Source of the DNA: a bacterium
GTDB taxonomy: Bacteria; Zixibacteria; MSB-5A5; CAIYYT01
Reading direction: 5' to 3'
Length of the DNA stretch: 64,000 nt
Assembly (NCBI GenBank): GCA_016708315.1
Contig: JADJGC010000002.1
Span: 1-64,000, forward strand
The notes beneath the pieces are model-generated. The model had not been told where the DNA came from and ran no database searches. It was given only the letters and a program-made list of their open reading frames with translations. The number at the start of each line of letters is the position of its first letter. Position 1 is the stretch's first letter. Below are positions 1-9,200 of the stretch, in pieces. Made by a program: the position numbers and the translations under genes.

Positions 1-3000
1 ATAGAACGGGAACAGGAAGCCAAAGCCGGCAGGAACGCTGCTGGCATCCGGGTTCCAAGCTGCATCGTCCATGGAGGTCATGAACCACATACCGCCGCTG
101 TAAGGCATAGAGCCGTCACTGGTACCATCGAGAGTGAACTCGAAGGCAACAGCGCCGTCAGCCAAGCGACCGTAGTTGGTGTACCACTCGCCACCGGCCG
201 TTCCAAATGCCATACGGCCTGTGTCTTTCGCACAGTATTCGTACGGGATCTGGTATTCGATAACGGTTTGCGGTGATGCAAGCGGATCCTGAAGATTGAA
301 ATCAGGATCATCCGAGTCGATTTCCACAAAGAAATTGTTCGGAGCCAGGAAGTTCATTCCCGAGCGATCGAACTGGAATGTAAACGACTGACCAAGTCCG
401 GCGGCGACGCCAAAGTTAACAGTGGCGCCAACGGAGAACGGACTTACCCAATCAACCCAGGTCGGCTGAGCCAAAGCAGCAGAATTGGCTTTGGCAACCT
501 TGATGTCGGCATTTCTGGTGACAGCGAGGACTTCGCCTTCAGCATCCATTTCGACATTAAGAGCCGCGCCCTTGAAGTTAGCCGTAGCTGGCTGACGACC
601 CATCATCTCCTCGACAGTGTAGTCGACAAGATTGTTCGCCAGGAAGTTGGCTTGCTTGGCAAGAGCCGGATTAACTGAGCTGATACGAGCAGCTGGCGGA
701 TCGCCGGCTTCAAGCGTTGCGGTCACATTGAGAGTGGCGCAACCGACGTTCACGACGGCGTCAAGATCGGTTCTCTGTACCGGTGAGGATTCCGCGGTGT
801 TTGTACCGGTGAATGCAACAACAGCTTCAGGAACTGAGAGACGCGGACGAGGACCGCCGTTCTTGAAAGCAAACAGACCACCATTGGTCGTCAGAAGTTC
901 CCAACGGGTGGAAACTACCAAGTAGTCAAAACCGTCTGAACCGGTCGCGATGGCAGTACCATTCGGGATACCGGCGTCAAACGAATAGTCAATGAGCTTG
1001 GCGCCGGTATTGCCGTCGGCAATAATCCAGTGACCAATACCATCATTGAGGCTATAAGCGCCATACACTACGTAAGGATCGCAGGTAACGGCGGTTGACT
1101 GGAATACGTTGTTGTCGGCAAGGGAGGCAGTACCACCATTGAGCCATACGGTGCTGTTAGCAAAGCTGACAGCGCGGACGCCGCGAACGCTTGTGGTCGC
1201 GGTGTTGAAGCCGTTGGTGACGCTGGAGAAGTACGCCGTGTTGCCGGTAACTGAGGTATTACCACCGAACAGGTTCGCACCGGTCAGGAAGTAATGCGCC
1301 CAGTTCGGAACGCCAGTGGCGGGATTCAGGTTCTGGCGATAGCCAGTGAAGTCGCCGCTGTTTCCAAAGGCAAAAGAAGCCTGAATGAACAGATTGTCGC
1401 AACGGACGGCAGGCGCTGAAGCGAAGCCTTCGTGCAACGTCGGGACATTCGGGCTCTCAAAGTACCAGTTAGGTGTGAAGGAAACACCCGGGGTTACCGA
1501 ATGAATTCCACCAATACCGGTTGTGGCATTGGCAAGGTTCGCAGCGATCGGGACGAACAATTGATTTCCATCCGTTGACGGAGCGCCGACAATGGCACCC
1601 TTCAGGGCGTTGGAAGTCAACAGCTGAGCCGAGTAGTTGTTGGCACCCGTTGTAGCGTTCAACGAGTAGATTTGGCCGTTCGCGTCGCCGAAGTAAACTT
1701 CGTTGCCGCGGATGATATTACCACCGTAGGTGACAAGGCCCGGAACGCCCGGAAGCGGGTTTCCAACGCCAAGACCACGGACCCAAATCAAAGCACCGGT
1801 AGCAAGGTCGCCCTTGAGGAATCCTCTAAGGCCACCAGTACCGATATAGAAAGCACCGCCGTCAATGGTGATCTGCGAACGCAGACCGGTATTGATTGCA
1901 GTAGCATAACCAGGAAGCACCTTGGTATCCCAAACCAGCACACCAGTGAGCAGGTTGACAGCTTGAATGCGGTCGTCGTGCGCACAGAGTACAAGGTCAT
2001 TCGCGATGACCGGGCTTGAGAAGTTGCTTGCTGAATTACCAACAAAGGTCCACGCATTTACGATACCGCAAAGGTCGCCGAGCGTGAGCTCTGACTGACC
2101 GGTACGACCGTAGTCATGCGCAAAGGTCGGCCATTCATCGGTAGCCGAACAGGTGACGGGGCAATAGCCCGGAGGCAAGCAGCAGCGGTCGACGTTGATC
2201 AAGAAGTCAACATCAACACCCCAGCTGTTAGCCATCAGCCACCACTGGCCAAGATAGAATTCCACTGATCTGCCTGAGCCTGAGTTGCCGTCATCCGAAA
2301 GGATGGCAAGCACGTCGCCCGGGTTATTCAGAATCGTGGTATAGCCAACATGATAGTCACCGGCAAGGATCAAGTTCGCCGGAGTCACATCGATTGACGT
2401 GAAGACCGGGAAGAAGTCCACAACCGGATTAATAAGGTACGAGGTGATTACGGACGTCGGGTACGTGCCGTCTGAATTCCAAATGTTAACCTGGGCGCCC
2501 GGAGCACCGATCGAACCGGTACCGTCGAAGCCAAGATTAACGGTCTTCAGTGAGCAGTATTCAACGTTCGTGAATCTCTGGTTACGATACGTGTCACCGT
2601 AAGCATCCGGCTCCGGCCAGTAATAGGTCGGGGTACCGGCGTAGTTGAGGTTGTCGCAAGCGTTATCAATGATAGCGCAGCAAACATCAACTTCCATTAC
2701 CCAGTTATCGTCGTAACCCGGATCGAGATTGGCCATGTAGTCCCAGGTAAGACCACCGTCAAGCGACGCTGATCCACGAAGAACTCCACCTTCCGGACAG
2801 AGAGCCGGAACTTCGCCTTCGTCACCCAGAGGCTGATAATCTTCAGCCGGGACGACGCGGACGTAACCAACATGATAGTCTTCATTGGCCGAGAAAACCA
2901 AGCCCAATGAGGAAACGTCAACAACGGTATAGCCGCTGAGCACAATGCTGGCATGCGGTACAAAGAGCGAGCCAAGAACTGCGCCAGGGAGACCAGCCGC

Positions 3001-3923
3001 GTCAGAATAGACGCGAAGGTTCACACCACCGGTATAGCCGGCAGCGCCAAAGGACGAGATGGCAAATACGACGGTTTTAAGCGTGCACTGGCCTTCTGAA
3101 GTGAAACGCTGAGCCGGAGTGAATCCAGGCCAACGATAGGTCGGGGTGCAATACCAAGCTTGGGTGCCGCAATCGCCACCGCCGCCAAGAGAGTAGCAGC
3201 AAGTTTCGATATCTCTTACCCAAGTTGAGGTCACCGCCAGAGAAAACACCACCGTTACCAAACCACCAAGCACGCCCGAATACAAGCTGGTCGAAGCGTT
3301 AGCTCCGCCCGGGCCGTTATCCATCAAACCGGCATAAGTATCGGTCGCGCTGTTCGGAATGAAACCGGTATGGTAAAGCTCCGCCATCAATGACGACGTT
3401 AGGATTGAAATCGGTCGTGCTCGGATAACACACTACCGACGCATGCGGAATGTTAACCGAAGAAATTACAGCACCAGGAAGACCCGAACCGTCATCAGCC
3501 CATACATAACCAGTAACGCCAGCCGAGGCACCAAAGGGGTGCTCGAGGCCAGATAAATTACCAGGCTGACGGTCTTAAGCGTGCAAACTCTCCGTACCCA
3601 TTATCCCAACGAACCGCCTGGCCAAAGCCAGCTGACCCATAAATAAAAGTTGATCGTGCCGTACTGCGACTGAACGGTGCAAGTAGCAGCCTGGAGCGCA
3701 CAAGCGGCTGCGGATCCGGAATGTATTGCGGCTGCGTGCCGGTATAAACGGCTGTCGGCGGATGAATCGGCTGCGGATTGTAGAGTGTTCTACCCGCACC
3801 CGGTGTACCGACGACATGCGTGCCACGCTTAAATTCGTTCGGATCTTTGGTAGCCAGAGCCACACTGCAGAGACTAACTAGGAAAGTCAAAGCAAGTACG
3901 ACTACCAAAAGTTTTTTGAACAT
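1..3923 (-). CDS. Large modular secreted protein, PQQ-like beta-propeller; C-terminus outside window, frameshifted N-terminal region
   Basis: Starts at ATG 3923 behind a strong AAGGAGG-type ribosome site and opens with a clear signal peptide (MFKKLL, hydrophobic core, then SVALA). Three related modules of about 165-175 residues follow, each beginning C(T/S)LKTV (Cys codons at 3585, 3087 and 2556) and containing LPGAV and DYHVGY-type motifs. From about 2150 down to about 900 the protein reads as a PQQ/WD-like beta-propeller, opening with EWPTFAHDYGRTG and continuing with repeated Gly-rich strands such as VVYGAYSLNDGIGHW. The frame is clean from about 3385 to base 1 and has no stop, so the gene continues to the left of the window. 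Between about 3720 and 3385 the reading frame changes at least five times, so no single ORF joins the signal peptide to the body. A role as a cell-surface or extracellular binding protein is inferred. Confidence 0.75.
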
Positions 3924-4560
3924 GTACTTCCTCCTTACAAAGTTAGGAAAATACGTTTGTGTTATGTAGTTGCCCTCGGGAAGCGAACTTACCGAAGCGC
4001 CAACAGATGTTTTCCCCCGAGCTGCAACAGATCATGTAGTCTGGTGCAATCATCGGTAGATTCTTGAGTCGACGTTAGCCCTTGCTTGTCTAGGGCCTCG
4101 GGCTACGGCCAACTACATTGATCCAATGATTCCTAATTTTGGAGTCTGGGGTTAACCACTTAGTTTAGTTCGACGTAATGTCCAACTACTTTAGTTATCC
4201 CCGAAAACGGGTCGTACACGAAAATAGTCAATTTCTCTTTATCTACTGTGAACCGCCCTAGGCGATTTCACCTCCTCAAACATGTGTCTCGTAACGAAGA
4301 CAGTTAGTAATTAACGACAAGTAACGAGATGAGATTTGGTGATAAAGGAGTTTTGGAGCAGACGCGCCATTAGGCTTACAGTTTTGAAGTAAACAGGAAA
4401 AACCGTTAGCAAAGTGACATACGTCAGGAAAATTGAGGCTTGTGCGTTAACGTAATGTTAACCTGAAAAGTGCTTGAGATGCTAAGAATAATGTACGGTG
4501 GGTACATTACAACGTTCAACCAACCGGGGACAATGTACGTGATGTGGTTGAAAAGTCAAG
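3924..4560. promoter_or_regulatory. Structured upstream region of the surface-protein gene
   Basis: No gene seen. The ribosome site of the minus-strand gene lies at 3926-3936. Notable elements: a hairpin at 4248-4271 (minus-strand GTGAA(A)TCGCC / GGCGGTTCAC, preceded on that strand by GAGGAG); two GTTAAC palindromes 11 bp apart at 4446-4451 and 4457-4462; an 8-bp inverted repeat (TAATGTAC / GTACATTA) at 4489-4509; and an inverted repeat TTCAACCA / TGGTTGAA at 4515-4552. They could be operators or parts of a long leader RNA, but I recognise no known riboswitch or regulator site. Confidence 0.4.
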
Positions 4561-4640
4561 AATTTTTTGTGGAACAAGGGGTTAAATGTTTGGACTAACC
4601 GCAGCAGCAACAAAAGCCCTCACCACCGCGCTCTCCCAAG

Positions 4641-4700
4641 CCCTCACCCCTCTCTCCATGGGGGAGAGGGAGAAGGCGGGCGTGGGAACCACCCCCCTAC
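4641..4700. repeat. CCCTCACCCC/GGGAGAGGGAGAAGGCGG extragenic repeat, copy 1
   Basis: Contains the hairpin CCTCTCTCC-ATGG-GGGAGAGGG followed by AGAAGGCGGGCGTGGG. Related copies lie at 4968-5010 and 38885-38938, with a partial copy around 5050-5085. Confidence 0.6.
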
Positions 4701-4836
4701 GGGGAAGGGCGGGATCAGCGGGGCCATGATCCAGTGTGGGCGTTGGTGTGAGGGATTAACGAAGGTGAGGTAATATGTTGTGGGGCAAAGTTATAACATG
4801 GCTGTTGAAGGGCGGGTTTTGGGCGAAACACACCCC

Positions 4837-4883
4837 GGCTTGTCCCGACAAGTCGGGACAAGCCACCCCTCTTTTTAGAGGGG
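4837..4883. repeat. Double hairpin element
   Basis: A perfect 13-bp inverted repeat with a 2-nt loop (4837-4849 / 4852-4864, GGCTTGTCCCGAC / GTCGGGACAAGCC) is followed directly by a second hairpin, CCCCTCT-TTTT-AGAGGGG (4866-4883). It sits in a gene-free stretch and looks like a mobile extragenic palindrome rather than a terminator of a recognisable gene. Confidence 0.6.
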
Positions 4884-4967
4884 AATTAACGAATGCCACT
4901 GGCAGATCGCGGTCAAGGGCATTTATTGTGGCCCTCGCGCAAGCCTTCACCGCTGCCCAGTGCAATG

Positions 4968-5010
4968 CCCTCACCCCGACCCTCTCCCACGGGGAGAGGG
5001 AGAAGGCGGC
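4968..5010. repeat. CCCTCACCCC/GGGAGAGGGAGAAGGCGG extragenic repeat, copy 2
   Basis: Second clear copy of the element at 4641-4700, with the hairpin CCCTCTCCC-AC-GGGGAGAGGG and the same AGAAGGCGG tail. A partial third copy follows near 5050-5085. Confidence 0.6.
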
Positions 5011-5652
5011 GGGGGACCACGAGCGGGACCGCCGTGCCCCTACCCAGGGACCCATGGAGAGGGAGAAGGCGGGCGTGGGGACCACGCCCCACAGGCCGGG
5101 AGGGGGGTTTGTTGGGTGAAGTGAAGGGATGGGCGCGGATAGAATATAGTAATGGGGTTGAATGGGGATGAGAGGAGTGGAAGGATCGGGATTGAAGTGG
5201 TGTGGAGCGGAAAGGGGTGAACAAGAATGCGGGAGGATTGGAGCCGGGGAACCATGGGAAATGCAGTGTTTTTGCGGTGGCGGCGTTGCAGGATCGGGAG
5301 ATTTAGCGGGGCCGGATAGCGGCATGCTGATGTAATTGACGGCAGGTTGATTGTGGAATCATGGCAAGAGAAGACGGGGAGGATGGAGAGAGGAAGGATA
5401 TTATTAATAATACTAATCGATGGGGATGGCGAAGAATCTTGGGTGTGGATTGGTGGGTGTGGAATGGTGCGGGAAATTGCGGGAAACTGCAGGAAAGGTT
5501 GATCGGTGTTGATTATCAAGGGATTAAAGCCTTAAGCGCGGGGAAGAAAGAGTGATGGGGCTGGAGATTGGTGGGGAAAGCGATTAGTATTAATAATAAC
5601 AATCCAGTTTTAGCCTTGACGTTTCGGCATTGCCGACTACATTGCTCTCCGT

Positions 5653-6972
5653 ATGATCGAACAGATCAGGCAGATGCTTGACTCGCTGATCGGCAAGATT
5701 CGGCGAGTAACAGGACCCGAGGCGCCGTTTAATACCATAAACGATGCTCTTGAAGCCGGCGATTACGATACGGTCTTAAAGGAGACCGATCGCATTATCT
5801 CCAGCAGCCGCTCTGTGTCTAATATCCTGCGCCGCCGCGTTGCCAAGACGCGGATGTTTAACTCTTCCGAAGAATACAACAATTACATCCGCCGCCATCC
5901 GGCTGAGGCTTATGTCGGGTGGGAATACCCGCTGGCGCCGGAAGCGCATTATCACCGCTCATTAGTATATCAGCGTTCGGGCCGGCTGAAGTCCTCGCGG
6001 ACGGAGCTGGAGAACTCGCTGAGGGATTTCCCTGAATCGGCGAAGTACCAGACCGAGATGGGGACGGTGCTGATGTCGATGAGTTACTTCAAGGAAGCGA
6101 TTGAACACTTCGAGCAAGCCATAAAGTATGACTTCACCGAAGACGAGAAATACGCTTATAGATCGCTGACGGGAGTTGGTCTGTGCTGTATCGAGACAGG
6201 CGAATTTGATCTTGCGCGCAAGAGTTTTCACCAGGCACTGGAGATCATGCCGGGCGACCGGGAAGTGCTGTCGCTTCTGCATCTGACGATGGAGGTCGAA
6301 AACGATCCACGGCAGCGCGCCGAGTTCTTCCTTGCCAAGGGCAGCAACGTTCTGGCGATTCCGGCATTTGAGGAAGCGTTGGACCAGAATCCGCAACATT
6401 TCGAGATGCATTTGGGGATAGCCTACGCATATAAGGAGCTTCAGCAGTACGATCTCGCTGAGGACCATATCCGCAGGGCGTTCCGGTATAATCCGGGTTC
6501 GTCGCAGGTGAATTTCGCGCTGGCGTGGATTTATCTGATGCAGGACCGGGTGGACGATGCTGAGACCGAGTTCCTCAAGGCTGTGCGCAAGAATCCGTAT
6601 GATCCGGGGTATTTGATCGGGCTGTGTTATGCATATCTCGAACGCCAGAAAACGAATGATGCGAACGATCAGAAGCTGATTCAGCTGATCGCCAAGGCGA
6701 AGGAGCTTGATCCGGGGTATCCGGAGCCGGATATCGTGATGGCGGAGTATTATCTGATTCTCGATCAGCCGGACAAGGCGCGGGAAGCGATTGAGGCGGC
6801 GATCAAGTTGATTCCCAGTCATCAGGCCGCGCATATTGTAGCCGCCGAGGTGTTCTTCGAGCTGGCCGATCGCGCCAAGGCGCAATACCATCTCACGGAG
6901 GCCGAGGAATATGGCCGCGACACCGAAGAGATGCGTATGCTTCGTGATCGTCTCAAAGGCGAGCAGTATTGA
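5653..6972 (+). CDS. Tetratricopeptide repeat protein
   Basis: 439-residue soluble protein with no signal peptide. From about residue 95 onward it consists of tandem 34-residue TPR helices: A-Y-R and E-A-x-x-x-F-x-x-A-L/I motifs recur (for example EAIEHFEQAIKYD, LARKSFHQALEIMPGD, DLAEDHIRRAFRYNPGS, EAIEAAIKLIPSH). The N-terminal ~90 residues are non-repetitive. TPR arrays are protein-interaction scaffolds; no partner or catalytic domain is visible. Its stop overlaps the TTG start of the thermonuclease-like gene by 4 bp, so the two are probably translationally coupled. The start at 5653 has no obvious Shine-Dalgarno sequence but no better in-frame start is apparent. Confidence 0.85.
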   Translation: MIEQIRQMLDSLIGKIRRVTGPEAPFNTINDALEAGDYDTVLKETDRIISSSRSVSNILRRRVAKTRMFNSSEEYNNYIRRHPAEAYVGWEYPLAPEAHYHRSLVYQRSGRLKSSRTELENSLRDFPESAKYQTEMGTVLMSMSYFKEAIEHFEQAIKYDFTEDEKYAYRSLTGVGLCCIETGEFDLARKSFHQALEIMPGDREVLSLLHLTMEVENDPRQRAEFFLAKGSNVLAIPAFEEALDQNPQHFEMHLGIAYAYKELQQYDLAEDHIRRAFRYNPGSSQVNFALAWIYLMQDRVDDAETEFLKAVRKNPYDPGYLIGLCYAYLERQKTNDANDQKLIQLIAKAKELDPGYPEPDIVMAEYYLILDQPDKAREAIEAAIKLIPSHQAAHIVAAEVFFELADRAKAQYHLTEAEEYGRDTEEMRMLRDRLKGEQY

Positions 6973-7640
6973 GCCGTAGCGGAAAATTCCGAATCTCCCG
7001 ACTTCTTGTTCTTCTTCTTGTCATCGCGGGGCTGATAGTATCAATAATACTAAAGGAACACTTCAAGTCCGCGCCGGTTTCGCCTTTGCCAGAGAGCCCG
7101 GCGAAGACGAAGGTAAATGTACTTGACGGGGACACGTTCGTCGATGGCGACGGGCAGACGATCAGGCTATTGGGAATAGACACACCGGAAAAAGGGCAGG
7201 CATTTGCCATTGACGCGACCGAAAGTCTTAGGAGATTGCTGTCTCATGCCGGACAATTGCGGTATGAGTTCGGCAAAGAGCGGAACGACAAGTATGGCCG
7301 GTTGCTGGCGTTTGTGTACACTGACTCGATTTTCGTGAATGAGCGGCTGATTGAGGATGGGCTGGCATCGGCGTACTTTTTCGAGGATCAGTTGTCTGCC
7401 GTGGTTTTTGACGAGCTGTGCCGAGCCCAGCAAGCCGCGATTCGTGCAAAGGTGGGGATATGGTCGTTGACGCATGATCAGCCGGAATCGGTTTATTATG
7501 GGAATCCGCGTTCGCGGCGTTTTCATCGACCGAACTGCAATGCGGTGACCTCGGGCGAGTCAAGCCGATTGGTAGCGAACCCGAGCCGCGACTATTTTCT
7601 GGGCGAGTGCTATTCGCCGTGCCGTAACTGCAAGCCGTAG
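6969..7640 (+). CDS. Membrane-anchored or secreted thermonuclease (SNase)-like protein
   Basis: 223 residues. A hydrophobic segment at residues ~12-28 is an uncleaved anchor or signal peptide, so the nuclease domain lies outside the cytoplasm. Residues ~48-155 match the staphylococcal nuclease fold: VLDGDTF, IRLLGIDTPEKGQ and NDKYGRLLAFVY contain the expected Asp, Arg and Glu active-site region. The C-terminal ~45 residues (FHRPNCNAV ... CYSPCRNCKP) form a small Cys/His-rich tail, seen in a subset of SNase-like proteins and possibly metal-binding. Start is TTG overlapping the TPR gene stop (TTGA). Expected activity is sugar-non-specific calcium-dependent nucleic-acid cleavage. Confidence 0.85.
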   Translation: MSRSGKFRISRLLVLLLVIAGLIVSIILKEHFKSAPVSPLPESPAKTKVNVLDGDTFVDGDGQTIRLLGIDTPEKGQAFAIDATESLRRLLSHAGQLRYEFGKERNDKYGRLLAFVYTDSIFVNERLIEDGLASAYFFEDQLSAVVFDELCRAQQAAIRAKVGIWSLTHDQPESVYYGNPRSRRFHRPNCNAVTSGESSRLVANPSRDYFLGECYSPCRNCKP

Positions 7641-7756
7641 AACGCCTGTATTCTGCGGTCCAAATTCCCCCGCCAACGCATTAAGCCATTGTTAAATCTG
7701 TCGATACTTTCTGAAGAGGAATACCTGTGCCCGGCTCTAACAGATAGGGAAGACTC

Positions 7757-9136
7757 GTGTCAAATATTCTTGTTATAGACGACAAAGACAGTATGCGCGA
7801 AATGCTGAAAGCGGCGCTTTCGGCAGAAGGCTATGATGTCGAAACCGAAGACTGCGGCGACGCCGGCATAGCGCGTACCAAAGAGAAACATTACGACGTC
7901 GTGCTGACCGATCTGAAGATGCCTGACATCTCGGGCATGGATGTGCTTTCGCGCGTGAAGGCGCACGATCCCGATAGCGCGATTATCGTGATGACTGCCT
8001 ATGGCACGATCGAGACCGCTGTTGAAGCGATGAAGCGGGGCGCATTCGATTTCCTGCAAAAGCCGTTTGACACAAGTCATCTGCACATGGTTATCGAGCG
8101 GGCGCTGGAAAATCAGCGGCTGGTGGCGGAGAATCATCTTCTGCGCGAAGAACTGGCGGAATCGCTGGGATTCTCGGATATCATCGGCTCATCGGAGATC
8201 ATGATCGAAGTGATGCGGATGGTGCAGAAGGTGGCGCCATCGGATACGACTGTGCTACTCACGGGCGAATCTGGTACTGGTAAGGAGCTGTTTGCGCGCG
8301 CGATACATTCGCTGTCGGCGCGGCACGCGAAGCCGTACATCACGATCAACTGCGCGGCGATTCCGGGAGAACTGCTCGAAAACGAATTGTTCGGTTCGGA
8401 GAAGGGCGCGTTTACATCGTCGCACGCACGCAAGATGGGCAAGTTCGAAATCGCGAATGGCGGGACGATTTTCCTCGACGAAATCGGCGATCTGGAGTTT
8501 TCGCTTCAGGCGAAACTGTTGCGTGTATTGCAGGAGCAGACTTTCGAACGCCTTGGCGGAACCAAACCGCTCAAGGTGGATGTGCGCATAATTACGGCAT
8601 CGAATGTGAATTTGCAGGAAGCGATCGCCAAGAAGAAATTCCGCGAGGATTTGTTCTATCGACTCTCGGTGTTTCCGATACATATTCCGCCGCTGCGTGA
8701 ACGCCGCGACGATATTGCGCCGCTGGCGAATTATTTCGTGGACAAGTATTGGCGGCAGATGAAAAAGGGTGAGAAGTCGCTGGCGCGTGAAGCGATGGCG
8801 ATTTTGGAGCGCTACCACTGGCCCGGTAATGTGCGCGAACTTGAAAACACGGTTGAGCGCGCGATCATTCTCGCTGAAGGGAAGAAGATCAAGCCGGAGC
8901 ATCTGGCGATTCGTCTTGCTACGACTGATGAGGTGCGTCTTCGCGAAGGCGCGGGGTTAAAGGAAGTCGGCCAGATGGCGCAGACACAGGCGGAGCGCGG
9001 GATGATTATCCGGATCCTCAATCAGACACGCGGCAACAAACGCAAGACGGCGGAGATTCTTAAGATCGACTACACGACACTATTCGAGAAGATCAAGAAG
9101 TACGACATCGATACGAACAAGGATGTGTTCGGGTAG
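7757..9136 (+). CDS. NtrC-family sigma-54-dependent response regulator
   Basis: 459 residues in three domains. The receiver (1-120) keeps the acidic pair D8/D9, phospho-acceptor D52 in VLTDLKMPD and a conserved Lys in FLQKPF. The AAA+ sigma-54 activation domain (~140-375) has Walker A GESGTGKE, Walker B GGTIFLDEIGD and an arginine-finger region FREDLFYRL. The C-terminal Fis-type helix-turn-helix (~415-455) reads NKRKTAEILKIDYTTLFEKI. The sigma-54 contact loop, normally GAFTGA, reads GAFTSS here, which is unusual. It should activate sigma-54 promoters on phosphorylation by a cognate kinase; no kinase gene is adjacent. Start is GTG at 7757. Confidence 0.93.
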   Translation: MSNILVIDDKDSMREMLKAALSAEGYDVETEDCGDAGIARTKEKHYDVVLTDLKMPDISGMDVLSRVKAHDPDSAIIVMTAYGTIETAVEAMKRGAFDFLQKPFDTSHLHMVIERALENQRLVAENHLLREELAESLGFSDIIGSSEIMIEVMRMVQKVAPSDTTVLLTGESGTGKELFARAIHSLSARHAKPYITINCAAIPGELLENELFGSEKGAFTSSHARKMGKFEIANGGTIFLDEIGDLEFSLQAKLLRVLQEQTFERLGGTKPLKVDVRIITASNVNLQEAIAKKKFREDLFYRLSVFPIHIPPLRERRDDIAPLANYFVDKYWRQMKKGEKSLAREAMAILERYHWPGNVRELENTVERAIILAEGKKIKPEHLAIRLATTDEVRLREGAGLKEVGQMAQTQAERGMIIRILNQTRGNKRKTAEILKIDYTTLFEKIKKYDIDTNKDVFG

Positions 9137-9147
9137 GCGAGGGATAT

Positions 9148-9197
9148 GGGCGCGCAGACCGCGCCGGTACAGGTGATTTGGCGTTTTCAGTTTTTTC
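9148..9197 (+). terminator. Possible terminator between convergent genes
   Basis: A GGCGCG-CAGAC-CGCGCC hairpin (9149-9165) lies just after the NtrC-type gene; a T-rich tract (9184-9197) follows about 20 nt later. The spacing is poor for an intrinsic terminator, so this is tentative. Confidence 0.3.
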
Positions 9198-9200
9198 CTT

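Larger units (their letters stand above)
4560..5652. repeat. Gene-free repeat-rich intergenic stretch
   Basis: About 1.1 kb of G/C-rich, purine-skewed sequence. Short ORFs on both strands overlap each other, have low-complexity translations and match no family I know; I consider none real. The stretch contains several copies of CCCTCACC...GGGAGAGGGAGAAGGCGG-type elements, two compact hairpins at 4837-4883, and an AT-rich inverted repeat pair at 5401-5419 and 5581-5599. Such elements are typical debris of extragenic palindromic repeats. Confidence 0.7.

Noticed and set aside
4756..5555. Several overlapping ORFs on both strands
   Set aside because: Low-complexity translations through palindromic repeats; no ribosome sites, no family resemblance.
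5962..6891. 309-codon minus-strand ORF opposite the TPR gene
   Set aside because: The shadow of a codon-biased gene; the plus strand shows clear TPR repeats.
8255..8902. 215-codon minus-strand ORF opposite the NtrC-type gene
   Set aside because: The plus strand encodes unmistakable AAA+ motifs; the antisense product has no domain.
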